DNA from: Mycetocola_B reblochoni
GTDB lineage: Bacteria > Actinomycetota > Actinomycetes > Actinomycetales > Microbacteriaceae
Direction: 5' to 3'
Length of the DNA stretch: 64,000 nt
NCBI RefSeq assembly: GCF_003667525.1
Contig: NZ_RCUW01000004.1
Span: forward strand, 236,102-300,101
The position numbers and the translations under genes are program-made. The notes below the pieces were generated by a model that searched no databases, was not told the DNA's origin, and was given only the letters and a program-made list of their open reading frames with translations. Below, in pieces: positions 43,110 to 52,143 of the stretch; the first letter of the stretch is position 1, and each line of letters begins with the position of its first letter.

Positions 43110-44617
43110 TGCGGTGTCCTTCCGGAGGTGACGGGCAGCGATGCCTCGATGACGCGTTCGACGCTGATCTCGTCGCCGCGCAGGGTGCGCACCACGGCGC
43201 CCCGGTAGACGACGTGGATGACGCTGCCCGGGTCCGTGCCGACGACCTCGACGAGCTCCTCCTCGTCGCTGGAGGCGAACACGACGGCCGCCCCCTCCGC
43301 GGCGAGATCGACGAGCAGACGGTGCAGCTCGCGACGAGCCGCGACGTCGACGCCCTTGGTGGCGTCGTCGGCCAGCAGGAGCCTCGGGGACGTCGCCAGC
43401 CAGCGGCCGAGCACGATCTTCTGCTGGTTGCCGCCGCTGAGGGAGGAGATCGGCTGGCCGACCCGGGCGAACCTGACCCCGAGCGACTCGAGCACGGCCT
43501 TCGGCCTGGCGATGCGCCGGCGGAGCACCAGATCGCTGGTGACCGTGAGGTTCTCGCCGAGGCTGCGGATGGCGAACGTCCCCTCCGGCCCACGGTCTCC
43601 CGACACGTAGGCGATGCCGCGCCGCACGGCGGAGTGCGGGCTGCGCACGGTGACATCCTCGCCGTCGAGCTCGAAGTGCGCGCTGCCGTGAAGGCCGAAG
43701 AGGGCACGCAGCAGCTCCCGCTGTCCCTGGCCCTGGAGCCCGGCGATGCCGACGACGCGTCCGGCGTGGACGTCGAGGTCGATGGTGCCGGGCTGGGCGG
43801 GCGTGGGGAAGTCGCGCAGCCGGAGCACGCGCGGGCCGTCCGCCACGACGTCCACCGCGCTCGCCGCCCTCGCCTCGGCCAGCGGCCGCCCGATCATCTC
43901 GGTGAGCAGTTCCTCCTCGGTCGTGGTTGCGGCGTCGAACCCCGCGGTGATCCGGCCGTTGCGCAGCACGCTCACGCGGTCGCACAGGTCCAGGATCTCG
44001 CCCATGCGGTGGCCGATGAAGATGATCGCCGTTCCCTGGTCGCGCAGCCGTCGCAGGGTCTCGGACACGGTCGCGACGTTGTCGCGGTACAGCGCCGAGG
44101 TGATCTCGTCGACGATGAGCACCCGGGGCCGCCACAGGATCGCCTTGGCGAACTCGAGCATGTAGCGAACGTTCTGGGGCAGCTCGGCGACGAGGGTCTC
44201 GCCGTCCAGTTCGCCCAGCCCCACGGCGGCGAGGGCGTCGTCGGTCAGCGCGATCGTCTCCGCGCGGGAGCGGAACACGCCGCCGGGGATACGCCCGAGG
44301 ACGAGGTTGTCCCTGACGGACAGCGAGGGCAGCAGGCTGAGCTCCTGGTAGGTGATGACGATCCCGTTGGCCAGTGCGTCGGCCGGCCGCGAGGCGGTGA
44401 CCGCGACCCCGTCGAGCGTGATCACGCCGGCGTCGGGGACGACCGCGCCGGAGATGATCTTGGCCAGCGTGCTCTTGCCCGATCCGTTCCCTCCGAGCAG
44501 GCCGTGGATGGAGCCGCGCTCGACGTCGAGGTCGAGCTCCCGCAGTGCCAGGACGGCACCGTAGGCCTTTCGCAGTCCGCGGATGCGCAGCCCCGAGGCG
44601 TCGGCCGTGGCGTTCAT
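43106..44617 (-). CDS. Sugar ABC transporter ATP-binding protein (two NBDs)
   Basis: A 503-residue RbsA-like ATPase with two nucleotide-binding domains. NBD1 has a good Walker A (GGNGSGKSTLAKI) and Walker B (VLIVDEITSAL), but its signature reads ELPQNVRYMLEFAKAI instead of LSxGQ. NBD2 has the reverse: degenerate Walker A (AGLQGQGQREL) and a canonical LSGGNQQKIVLGRWL. One of the two composite ATP sites is therefore intact and the other degenerate, more strongly than usual. Overlaps with both neighbours are four bases. Confidence 0.92.
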   Translation of the reverse strand: MNATADASGLRIRGLRKAYGAVLALRELDLDVERGSIHGLLGGNGSGKSTLAKIISGAVVPDAGVITLDGVAVTASRPADALANGIVITYQELSLLPSLSVRDNLVLGRIPGGVFRSRAETIALTDDALAAVGLGELDGETLVAELPQNVRYMLEFAKAILWRPRVLIVDEITSALYRDNVATVSETLRRLRDQGTAIIFIGHRMGEILDLCDRVSVLRNGRITAGFDAATTTEEELLTEMIGRPLAEARAASAVDVVADGPRVLRLRDFPTPAQPGTIDLDVHAGRVVGIAGLQGQGQRELLRALFGLHGSAHFELDGEDVTVRSPHSAVRRGIAYVSGDRGPEGTFAIRSLGENLTVTSDLVLRRRIARPKAVLESLGVRFARVGQPISSLSGGNQQKIVLGRWLATSPRLLLADDATKGVDVAARRELHRLLVDLAAEGAAVVFASSDEEELVEVVGTDPGSVIHVVYRGAVVRTLRGDEISVERVIEASLPVTSGRTPQ

Positions 44618-45669
44618 CGCCCGTCCCCCGCCTCGTCGGGGTCGTCGCCGAAGCGCAGCAGCACCTTCGCGGACGCGGCGGAGTCGGCCGCGATGTCGAA
44701 GGCCTGCACGGCGTCGTCGACGGGGAGGACGTGACTGACGACGGCTCCGATCCGTGCGGCGTCGGCGAGAAGGTCGACGGCCTCGTCGAGCTCGATGTCG
44801 AAGCGCTGCGAGCCCTGCAGGGTGATCTCCTTGCTGACCAGCGCGGCGAGCGGGATGCTCAGCTCGCCCGCCGGAAGCAGGCCGAGCTGGACGATGGTCC
44901 CGCCCCGCCTGACCCAGTCCAGCGCACTGGCGAGGGACCGCGGGCTGCCGGAGGACTCGATCACCACGTCGACGCTGTCGGTGGCGGGTGCCTGATCCGT
45001 CCCGATGAGCACGGTCCGCGCCGCGCCCACCGCTCGCGCCGTCTCGAGGGGCGCGGCCTGCAGGTCGGTCACGGTGATGTCGGTCACCCCTCTCGCGCTG
45101 AGGACGGCGACGACGAGACTGCCGATCGGCCCGGCCCCGGCGACGAGGACGCGAGCGCCGACGAGGTCCTCGCCCGCGAGCGCCACGGCGTGCAGCGCGA
45201 CGGCGAGGGGCTCGGCGAGGGCGGCTCGGCGCAGCGGAAGCCCGTCGGGCAGTATCCGCAGCTGCTCGGGGCGCACGATCAGGTACTCGGCGAAGCCTCC
45301 GGCGGTGTGCGGCGTTGTCGAGGCACTGCCGAGGTAGCTGCCACCGTAGGCCAGCCGCAGTCCGGCTCCGTCGCGGCTGCCGGGCGCGGGGGTCGGGGTC
45401 GCGGGATGGATGGCGACGCGCTGTCCCGGCACCGCGCGGTCGCTGACGTCGTCGGCGACCGCGTCGACGATGCCGACGATCTCGTGGCCGAGGACGAGGG
45501 GCTGCTCGATCGTGTAGATGCCGTTGCGGCCGTGGGCGGCGTAGTGCAGATCGCTTCCGCAGATGCCGCCGTAGACGACGCGCACGCGCACCTGTCCCGG
45601 CTCGGTGGCGGGAATGGGGGCTTCGCCGAGGTGCAGGCCTCCGCCCGTCACCGCATACACAGTCTTCAT
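44614..45669 (-). CDS. Zinc-type alcohol/polyol dehydrogenase (L-idonate-5-dehydrogenase-like)
   Basis: A 351-residue MDR-family dehydrogenase, first gene of the transporter operon. Catalytic zinc ligands are present: GGICGSDLHYAAHGRNG (Cys near 37) and LGHEIVG (His-Glu), as is the nucleotide motif VAGAGPIGSLVVAVL. The loop that normally holds four structural-zinc cysteines instead reads HPATPTPAPGSRDGAG with no cysteine, so the structural zinc is lost. The start resembles IdnD and sorbitol dehydrogenases. It likely oxidises the imported polyol or sugar acid with NAD(P)+. Confidence 0.88.
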   Translation of the reverse strand: MKTVYAVTGGGLHLGEAPIPATEPGQVRVRVVYGGICGSDLHYAAHGRNGIYTIEQPLVLGHEIVGIVDAVADDVSDRAVPGQRVAIHPATPTPAPGSRDGAGLRLAYGGSYLGSASTTPHTAGGFAEYLIVRPEQLRILPDGLPLRRAALAEPLAVALHAVALAGEDLVGARVLVAGAGPIGSLVVAVLSARGVTDITVTDLQAAPLETARAVGAARTVLIGTDQAPATDSVDVVIESSGSPRSLASALDWVRRGGTIVQLGLLPAGELSIPLAALVSKEITLQGSQRFDIELDEAVDLLADAARIGAVVSHVLPVDDAVQAFDIAADSAASAKVLLRFGDDPDEAGDGR

Positions 45670-45715
45670 TGACTCTCCCTGGGGGCTCGACCGGCTCTGG
45701 TCGTGCTGTCGACCA

Positions 45716-45745
45716 ATTTCATCAGTTGGACACTTCGTCTGTCAA
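45716..45745 (-). promoter_or_regulatory. Likely promoter of the dehydrogenase-transporter operon
   Basis: On the minus strand a consensus -35 TTGACA (45740-45745) is followed at 18 bp by TGAAAT (45716-45721). The spacer contains a GACA...TGTC inverted pair that may be an IclR-type operator. The start codon is about 45 bp further. Confidence 0.5.
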
Positions 45746-45891
45746 GTGAGAATAATGCGGAGGCCAGACTCGGAGTCCGCACGGCGGCACCGCACCCCGG
45801 CGCCGGGGCACGCCGCGTCGCCCCGCCCCCGGAAAACCGGAGACGAGGCGATCACGGCCGTCACGCGACGACGGCGTTCAGCGGCGGGCGC

Positions 45892-47310
45892 TCAGCGCGT
45901 ACGCAGCCCGCGAAGCACGATGCTCTTGACCTGGGTGTACTCGTCGAGCGAGGTGAAGAACCCCTCCCGCCCGAGACCACTGCGCTTGTACCCGCCGAAG
46001 GAGCTGCCGTCCGGGCGGTAGTTGTTCGAGCCGTTGATCGAGACGATCGCCGCCTCGATGCGCTCCGCGACGCGATACGCGCGGGAGACATCGGCGGAGA
46101 ACACCGCCGCCGTCAGCCCGTACGACGAGGCGTTCGCCACACGGACGGCCTCGTCCTCACCCCCGACCGGGAGGATCGTGAACACCGGGCCGAACACCTC
46201 GTCGTCGACGACGATGTCGCTGTCCCGCGGCGCCCGGAGCACGGTCGGCTCCACGAGCGCACCCTCGCGACCACCCCCGAGCAGCACCTCGGCTCCCTGG
46301 GACACCGCTCGGGCGATCTGCGACTCGACGCCCGCCGCCGCCCGCTCGCTGATGAGGGGACCGACGCCCACGCCCTCGTCGAGCGGGTCGCCGGTGACGA
46401 CGGCGGAGACCCGCTCCACCAGCCGTCGGGTGAACTCGTCCGCCACCGCCTCGTCGACGAGGATCCTCTTCGTCGCGCAGCAGACCTGGCCGTTCGCGAG
46501 CAGGCGCCCGTCGAGGCTGCCAGCCACGGCCGCATCGATGTCGGCGTCGTCCAGCACCACGAGGGCGTCGTTGGCGCTGAGCTCCAGGAAGGTGCGGACG
46601 ACGTTGCGGGCGGCGTTCTCCGCGATGATCGCGCCGACCCGGCTGCTGCCGGTGAAGCTGATGGCCCGGATCACACTGCTGCGCGAGAGCGCCTCTCCGA
46701 CGACGGCTCCGTCGCCGTTGACGACGACGAGGGCGTCCGCCGGGACGCCCGCGGCATGCAGCATGGCGGTGAGCCGGTTTCCGACCAACGGGTTCGCCTC
46801 GGACGGCTTGACGACGACGGCGTTCCCTCCGGCGAGCGCCGCGCCGACCTTGTGCGCGTACAGCTCGGCGGGGAAGTTGAACGCCACGATCGCCGCGACG
46901 ACGCCGAGCGGTTCGTGCGCCGTGATCATGAGGTCGGTCTCGAGCCCCTCCTGGCGGTCGAGCGGGATGCTCTGGCCGAAGTGACGGAGGGACTCCCTGG
47001 CGAAGCCGCGGAAGATGCGTGCGGCCGCCGCGAGCTCCGCGCGCGAGTCGGGGAGGATCTTCCCGGTCTCCCTGGTCAGCAGGACCGCGATCTCCTCCCG
47101 GCGGGCGTCGAGGTCGTCGGCGAAACGCTCGAGCACCTCGGCCCTGCGGTGCGCGGGCAGCGCGGACCACTCCGCGAACCCGCCGCGCGCCCGCTCGAGC
47201 GCGGCGGTCGTGGACGCGGCGTCGTCCGCCTCGACTGAGCCGAGCAGCTCGCCCGTCATCTTGTCGAGGACGTCGAGTCGTCCGCGCTCCGTCACTGTTC
47301 CGGCCATCAT
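45892..47310 (-). CDS. NAD(P)-dependent aldehyde dehydrogenase
   Basis: A 472-residue aldehyde dehydrogenase. Visible are the oxyanion-hole region VAFNFPAELYAHKVG, SFTGSSRVGAII, the general-base glutamate in FLELSANDALVVLDDAD, and the nucleophile in NGQVCCATKRI (about residue 270). The substrate is an aldehyde of the neighbouring pathway, by context. Two ATGs in a row open the gene; AGGGGGG lies just before them. It is transcribed toward the transporter operon but has its own promoter region with repeats at 47327-47378. Confidence 0.92.
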   Translation of the reverse strand: MMAGTVTERGRLDVLDKMTGELLGSVEADDAASTTAALERARGGFAEWSALPAHRRAEVLERFADDLDARREEIAVLLTRETGKILPDSRAELAAAARIFRGFARESLRHFGQSIPLDRQEGLETDLMITAHEPLGVVAAIVAFNFPAELYAHKVGAALAGGNAVVVKPSEANPLVGNRLTAMLHAAGVPADALVVVNGDGAVVGEALSRSSVIRAISFTGSSRVGAIIAENAARNVVRTFLELSANDALVVLDDADIDAAVAGSLDGRLLANGQVCCATKRILVDEAVADEFTRRLVERVSAVVTGDPLDEGVGVGPLISERAAAGVESQIARAVSQGAEVLLGGGREGALVEPTVLRAPRDSDIVVDDEVFGPVFTILPVGGEDEAVRVANASSYGLTAAVFSADVSRAYRVAERIEAAIVSINGSNNYRPDGSSFGGYKRSGLGREGFFTSLDEYTQVKSIVLRGLRTR

Positions 47311-47326
47311 GGCCCCCCTCGTTCAC

Positions 47327-47378
47327 GACACTGTGACCTTCGATCGAAGGCTTTATCTCAGAGAATAGACACTGTGTC
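47327..47378. promoter_or_regulatory. Operator-like repeats in the aldehyde dehydrogenase promoter
   Basis: Two copies of GACACTGTG (47327-47335 and 47368-47376) flank a perfect 14-bp palindrome CCTTCGATCGAAGG (47337-47350). The right copy sits in AATAGACACTGTGT, matched at 12 of 14 positions before the transketolase gene (49070-49083). Two IclR regulators lie next door. Confidence 0.6.
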
Positions 47379-47405
47379 CGAAAACAGGCAATCGAGCGAT
47401 CAGGC

Positions 47406-48164
47406 TCAGCCCTCGGCTCGATCCCGGCCGTGCACGGCCGCGAGGTCGAGCGCCGCGCGCCGGAGCTCGACGAGGATGTCCTCGCGGTCGGCCCGGATCT
47501 CCTCGGCGAGCCCGCCGGCCGAGATACTCGCGACGGCGCCCGCGCACGGGATCGGAACGGCGATGGCGCCGATCCCCGCCGTGACGTCCTCGTCGGAGAG
47601 GGTGAAGCCCTGCTCCCGGCTCGACCGCACGTCGTCGGCCAGGGCTGCCGCCGAGGTCAGCGTCGCGGCGGTGAACGGCTCGAAGGGCGCGCCCGCGAGG
47701 ACGTCATCGAGCGCATCCGACGACTGCGCGAGGATGCTCCTCCCCGCCGCGCCGGCATAGAGCGGGAGGGCTCGCCCCGGCCGCAGCGAGAGCAGGTCGA
47801 TGCCCCTCCCCCTCGCCCAGGCGACGCACACGGACTCGTCACCCCTGAGCACACTGAGGAACACGGTCTGATGAGTCCGGTCGGCGACCCGCTGCAGCAC
47901 ACGCTCGGCGCCGCTCCACTCGGTCAGAGCACCCGCCGCGGCGTCGGCGAGGCGGAGGAAGCGCGTGGTCAGGCCGACGCGCGCATCGGCGGAGGTCTCG
48001 GTGAATCCGATCGCCGTCGCGCCCTCGACCAGTCGGTACACGGAGGAACGCGCCACGCCGAGCCGCTCGGCGATCGCGGCGGCGTTGAGCGGACCGGTCA
48101 CCGCGAGGAGCTCGACGAGCGCCGCCGCGTTCGCGAGCACGCGGTTGCCCGGCGCGCTAGCCAC
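47406..48164 (-). CDS. IclR-family transcriptional regulator
   Basis: A 252-residue IclR protein: N-terminal winged helix (NAAAIAERLGVARSSVYRLVEGA, about residues 27-49) and the ligand-binding domain with TVFLSVLRGDESVCVAWARG and a late SISAGGLAEEI strand. The GTG at 48164 has GGGGGAGAG upstream and overlaps the end of the second IclR gene by eight bases, so the two regulators are co-translated. It probably senses an intermediate of the surrounding carbohydrate pathway. Confidence 0.9.
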   Translation of the reverse strand: MASAPGNRVLANAAALVELLAVTGPLNAAAIAERLGVARSSVYRLVEGATAIGFTETSADARVGLTTRFLRLADAAAGALTEWSGAERVLQRVADRTHQTVFLSVLRGDESVCVAWARGRGIDLLSLRPGRALPLYAGAAGRSILAQSSDALDDVLAGAPFEPFTAATLTSAAALADDVRSSREQGFTLSDEDVTAGIGAIAVPIPCAGAVASISAGGLAEEIRADREDILVELRRAALDLAAVHGRDRAEG

Positions 48165-48963
48165 GGCTCTCCCCCACCCAGCCGAGCTCGGCGCTCGCCG
48201 AGGCGGCGGCCTCGCGGACGACGTCGATCACGCGGCTCTCGTTCGAGTCCAGGTGAGCCATCAGCCCGCTGACGGCGAGTGATGCCTCGATCTCACCCCT
48301 GTGATTGAGCACCGGGGCGGCCGCCGATCCGAAACCGGGCGTGACCACGCTGGGCGCCACCGCGACGCCCCGCGTTCGGACGGCATCCAGGTCGACGGGG
48401 TCCGCGGCGGTCGCCGCCGAGCGGCGCCGACCTGGCTCGTCCACCACGGGCGGCACCGAGTCCCCCGTCGCGTCCGTCAGGAGCGCGTCGCGCTCCGAGG
48501 CGGGAAGGTAGGCGAGCAGAACGGAGGGCCCCGCCCCGCCGAGCAGAGGGAGCGAGTCGCCCAGCCGGATGTCGCGCGACCGGACGTCCTCGCCGTCGAC
48601 ACGCTCGATGCACGCGGCGCGCGCGCCCCTGCGCACCCAGAGGCTCACGCCCATGCCGGTCACGTCGCGTGCGTGACGCATGGCGGGGAGCGCGACCGCA
48701 CGGATGTCGAGCTGGTCCTCGACCAGGCTGCCGATGCGCATGAAGGCCAGGCCCAGCCGGTAGCGCCCGCGCTGGGCGGCATGGTCGACCCACCCCGCGG
48801 AGACGAGCGCGCGCAGCAGACGGTAGGTGGAGCTCACCGGCTCCCCCACGGCGGCGGCGAGCTCGCTCACGGCGAGCGACCCCTCGGCCTCGAGCGCGAC
48901 GAGGGCGGCGTCGGCCTTGTCCAGGATGTCGAGCCCTGAGGCCTCACGCGTCGGTGTGTTCAT
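48157..48963 (-). CDS. IclR-family transcriptional regulator
   Basis: A 268-residue IclR protein: winged helix LAVSELAAAVGEPVSSTYRLLRALVSAG (about residues 28-55), ligand domain with VSLWVRRGARAACIERVDGED and APVLNHRGEIEASLAVSGL. It is first in a two-regulator operon and divergent from the split transketolase genes, which it most likely controls. Tandem IclR regulators in one operon are uncommon and suggest two signals or heteromers. Confidence 0.9.
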   Translation of the reverse strand: MNTPTREASGLDILDKADAALVALEAEGSLAVSELAAAVGEPVSSTYRLLRALVSAGWVDHAAQRGRYRLGLAFMRIGSLVEDQLDIRAVALPAMRHARDVTGMGVSLWVRRGARAACIERVDGEDVRSRDIRLGDSLPLLGGAGPSVLLAYLPASERDALLTDATGDSVPPVVDEPGRRRSAATAADPVDLDAVRTRGVAVAPSVVTPGFGSAAAPVLNHRGEIEASLAVSGLMAHLDSNESRVIDVVREAAASASAELGWVGESRG

Positions 48964-49069
48964 GGTCTCGGCAATCCTCGCACACCCCCGTGGTGGCGGG
49001 CCAGGGAGCAGGTCGCGCCACCGCAGCCACGCGTGGCGAGCGCCACCCAGCGGCCTAATTTTCTTACTC

Positions 49070-49083
49070 AATAGACATTCTGT
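49070..49083. promoter_or_regulatory. Shared AATAGACATTCTGT motif before transketolase genes
   Basis: This 14-mer, 52 bp before the transketolase ATG and in the divergent gap with the IclR gene, matches the aldehyde-dehydrogenase promoter element AATAGACACTGTGT at 12 positions. It is a candidate IclR site. Confidence 0.5.
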
Positions 49084-49134
49084 TCATTAAACGATAATCT
49101 AGCGCTACGGCATCGAGGCCGGAAAGGATCAACG

Positions 49135-50022
49135 ATGAACCTCACACCTCCGCAACGACCATCGACGGACGAGCTGCGCCTGCTCGCCGACACCGGCAGA
49201 TGGAACGTCATCAGCACCGTCGCCGCGAGCAAGGCCGGCCACATCGGCGGACCGCTGTCCGCGATGGACCTGCTCGTCGCCCTGTACTTCGGCCAACTGC
49301 GCATCGACCCCGCCCAGCCGCGGCACCCCGAACGCGACCGGTTCATCCTCTCCAAGGGGCACAACGCGATCGCGCTCTACACGGTGCTCGCGCAGCGCGG
49401 CTACTTCCCGGAGTCGGAGCTCGCCAGCTTCGACCACGGCGACTCACGCCTGCAGGGCCACCCCGACATGAAGCTGACCCCCGGCGTGGACGCCTCCACC
49501 GGCTCGCTCGGCCAGGGCCTGTCGGCCGGGGCGGGCATGGCCCTCGGCGCGAAACGCCGCGGTCTCGACGCCCACACCTGGGTGATGCTCGGTGACGGGG
49601 AGCTCGGCGAGGGAATGGTGTGGGAGACGGTGCTCTCCGCACCGCGCTTCGGGCTCGATAACCTCACCGCCATCGTCGACGTCAACGGGCTGCAGCAGTA
49701 CGGCTGGCCGGCCGGGGAGTCCGACCGCTTCGACAGGAGCGAGCCGCTCGGCCACGTCGACCTCGGCGCCGTCTTCACCGGCTTCGGCTGGACCGTGCAC
49801 GACATCGACGGCCACGACTTCACGGCGATCTTCGACGCCTTCGACGCCGCGGAGGCCGCACGCAACCACGCGGGACGCCCGAGCGTCATCCTGGCGCGGA
49901 CGGCGAAGGGCCGCGGCGTCAGCTTCACCGAGGGGACATACACGTGGCACAACGGCGTCGCCACCGAGGAGCAGCTGCGGACCGCCAAGGCCGAGCTGCT
50001 GGAGAAGGGAGAAGTCCGATGA
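49135..50022 (+). CDS. Transketolase, N-terminal (TPP-binding) subunit
   Basis: A 295-residue protein equal to the first half of a transketolase: KAGHIGGPLSAMDLLVALYF, FILSKGHNAIALY, GSLGQGLSAGAGMALG and the thiamine-diphosphate motif GDGELGEGMVWE with NGLQQYGW. It needs the next gene product to form a whole enzyme. AAAGGA precedes the ATG. It is the first gene of a four-gene operon with kinase and aldehyde dehydrogenase. Split transketolases often serve dedicated catabolic pathways rather than the pentose-phosphate cycle. Confidence 0.95.
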   Translation: MNLTPPQRPSTDELRLLADTGRWNVISTVAASKAGHIGGPLSAMDLLVALYFGQLRIDPAQPRHPERDRFILSKGHNAIALYTVLAQRGYFPESELASFDHGDSRLQGHPDMKLTPGVDASTGSLGQGLSAGAGMALGAKRRGLDAHTWVMLGDGELGEGMVWETVLSAPRFGLDNLTAIVDVNGLQQYGWPAGESDRFDRSEPLGHVDLGAVFTGFGWTVHDIDGHDFTAIFDAFDAAEAARNHAGRPSVILARTAKGRGVSFTEGTYTWHNGVATEEQLRTAKAELLEKGEVR

Positions 50023-51011
50023 CGGCACAGCGGAAGGTGTGGGGCGACACCCTGCTCGAGCTCACCCGCGAGGACGACCGCGTCGTCGTGCTCGACGCTG
50101 ACCTGGCGACGTCGACGATGGCCGTCACGGTCGCCGAGGGCAACCCGGAGGCGTTCATCCAGGTGGGTATCGCCGAGCAGAACCTCGTGGGCATGGCGTT
50201 CGGCCTGAGCACCATGGGCTACCGTCCGTGGCTGTCGACCTTCGGCGTGTTCCTCACCCACCGAGCCCTCGACCAGATCCGCATGCTCGTCTCCCAGACC
50301 GGGGCTCCGGTCCGCATCGCCGCTGCCTACGCCGGCCTGCTCAACGGGTCGAGCGGCAAGACCCACCAGGACATCGAGGACCTCGCCATCATGCGCGCCA
50401 TGCCGGGAATGACCGTGCTGGCCCCCGCCGACGAGCACGAGGCCCGCGCGATCACCCGCTGGGCGGCGGAGCACGACGGGCCGGTCTACATCCGCTACGC
50501 GAGGGACGCGGTCGCCCCCGTCTTCGACGCGGACTACGTCTTCCACCCGGGAGCGGTCCACCGGCTGCGCGACGGCGGCGGCGACGTCACGCTGGTCAGC
50601 ACGGGCGTGCAGAGCTCCCGCGTCGTCGAGGCGGCCGAGCTGCTCGCGGCGCGCGGCGTCGACGCGAGGGTCGTGCACGTCCCCTCGCTCAAGCCGGTCG
50701 ACGGCGACGCGCTGCTCGCCGCGATCAGCGGGGTCGGCACCGTGGTCACCGTCGAGGACCACTCGGTCATCAACGGCCTGGGCGGGCTCGTCGCGGAGCT
50801 CATCGCCGAGCGGGGAGACCCCGACGCTCCGCGACTGCACCGCGTCGGCCTGGCCGACGGCTGGTCCGAGTCGGCGCCGAACGCGTTCCTGCTCGACAGG
50901 TACGGTCTCTCAGCCGAGCGCGTCGCCGAGCAGGTCCTCGAGGCCCTCGGCCACTCCCCCTCCCCCTCCGCCACCGTCACCGTCACCGCACCCGGTGGCA
51001 CCGTCGGATGA
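50019..51011 (+). CDS. Transketolase, C-terminal subunit
   Basis: A 330-residue protein equal to the pyrimidine-binding and C-terminal domains of transketolase: VVLDADLATSTM, IQVGIAEQNLVGMAFGLS with the catalytic glutamate, STFGVFLTHRALDQIR, TVLAPADEHEARA and VVTVEDHSVINGLGG. Its ATG overlaps the stop of the first subunit (ATGA), which ensures equal synthesis of the two halves. Confidence 0.95.
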   Translation: MTAQRKVWGDTLLELTREDDRVVVLDADLATSTMAVTVAEGNPEAFIQVGIAEQNLVGMAFGLSTMGYRPWLSTFGVFLTHRALDQIRMLVSQTGAPVRIAAAYAGLLNGSSGKTHQDIEDLAIMRAMPGMTVLAPADEHEARAITRWAAEHDGPVYIRYARDAVAPVFDADYVFHPGAVHRLRDGGGDVTLVSTGVQSSRVVEAAELLAARGVDARVVHVPSLKPVDGDALLAAISGVGTVVTVEDHSVINGLGGLVAELIAERGDPDAPRLHRVGLADGWSESAPNAFLLDRYGLSAERVAEQVLEALGHSPSPSATVTVTAPGGTVG

Positions 51012-51018
51012 CCCGGGC

Positions 51019-52143
51019 ATGACCGTGCTCACCGCAGCCGAGGACCGGAGGCCACTCCCCGTCCGGGAGGCGGCGGTCGTGACGTGCACGCCCGCCCCCG
51101 CGATCGACCGCGTCTACCTGCTGCCGACCGTCGCCCTCGGCCGGGTCAACCGTGCCCGCGTGGTGAGCGAGGAGGTGGCGGGCAAAGGCGTGAACGTGTC
51201 CCGCATGCTCGCCGGGGCCGCCGTCCCCACGCGGATGGTGCTGCCCTGGTCGGGCGAGGGGACACTGCTGCCGCCGGAGGCCGTCGTCGTCCCGACGACG
51301 CAACCGACACGACTGCACACGATCGTCATCGACGCCGAGGGCGTCACCACCAACATCAACGAGTTCGCCGCCGCACTCAGCGACGCCGAGTGGAGCCTGC
51401 TCGCGCGCCGCTGCCGCGCGGCCGTCGAGGAGATCCGGGCCGGCTGGCTCCTGATCGGCGGCAGCATCCCCTGGCCGGAGGACGACGCGGTGATCGCCCG
51501 CCTCCTGGGCGCCGCGACCGACGCCGGGGCGCGCGTCGCCGTCGACACCTCCGGCAGCGGGCTGGCGCGCATCGCCCGCCGGCACGGCCCGTCGATCGCA
51601 CTCGTCAAGCCCAACACCGCCGAGCTCGCCGAGGCGACGGGAACCGCCCTGCATACCAGGGGCGACGTCGTGGACGCGGCACGGCGCCTGATCCGCTGCG
51701 GAATCGGAGCGGTGCTGGCCTCCGCCGGTGCCGACGGGATCGTCTACGTCGACGGCGGGTCCGCGCTCTGGGCGACGGGCCCCGGGGTCGACCGGGTGGT
51801 CAACACCACCGGCGCCGGGGACGCCGCCCTCGCCGGGTTCCTGTCCGCGACGGCGACTGCCGATCCGGTTGGAGAGGGTCTGATCCGCGCGATCCGCTGG
51901 TCACAGGCGGCGGTGCGCAGCACGCACGCCTGTCCGCCGCCCGCGGAGATCGGTGACGTCGCCCTGCGCGTGTCGCCGCTCGGGCGCGTGGATCGTGACC
52001 TGCCGCTGAGTGATCCCGGTGACGACCTCGACCCCCTGCCCCAGACCGCGGCCGCCCGACGCCGGCCGGACGCCGCCGCCGCGCGGAGCCCGCGGCTCCC
52101 CGCTGACCACCCCACCGCGAACCACGAAGGACGACTGACATGA
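51019..52143 (+). CDS. PfkB-family kinase (1-phosphofructokinase/tagatose-6-P kinase type)
   Basis: A 374-residue PfkB/ribokinase-family sugar kinase. TCTPAPAIDRVYLL and VAGKGVNVSRMLAG mark the 1-phosphofructokinase subgroup, which phosphorylates sugar phosphates. LVKPNTAEL and the anion-hole/catalytic motif NTTGAGDAALAGF (about residues 260-272) are intact. The last 60 residues are a Pro/Arg/Ala-rich tail beyond the normal end. The gene lies eight bases after the transketolase subunit and overlaps the next start. It probably phosphorylates the ketose or ketose-phosphate that the split transketolase handles. Confidence 0.9.
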   Translation: MTVLTAAEDRRPLPVREAAVVTCTPAPAIDRVYLLPTVALGRVNRARVVSEEVAGKGVNVSRMLAGAAVPTRMVLPWSGEGTLLPPEAVVVPTTQPTRLHTIVIDAEGVTTNINEFAAALSDAEWSLLARRCRAAVEEIRAGWLLIGGSIPWPEDDAVIARLLGAATDAGARVAVDTSGSGLARIARRHGPSIALVKPNTAELAEATGTALHTRGDVVDAARRLIRCGIGAVLASAGADGIVYVDGGSALWATGPGVDRVVNTTGAGDAALAGFLSATATADPVGEGLIRAIRWSQAAVRSTHACPPPAEIGDVALRVSPLGRVDRDLPLSDPGDDLDPLPQTAAARRRPDAAAARSPRLPADHPTANHEGRLT

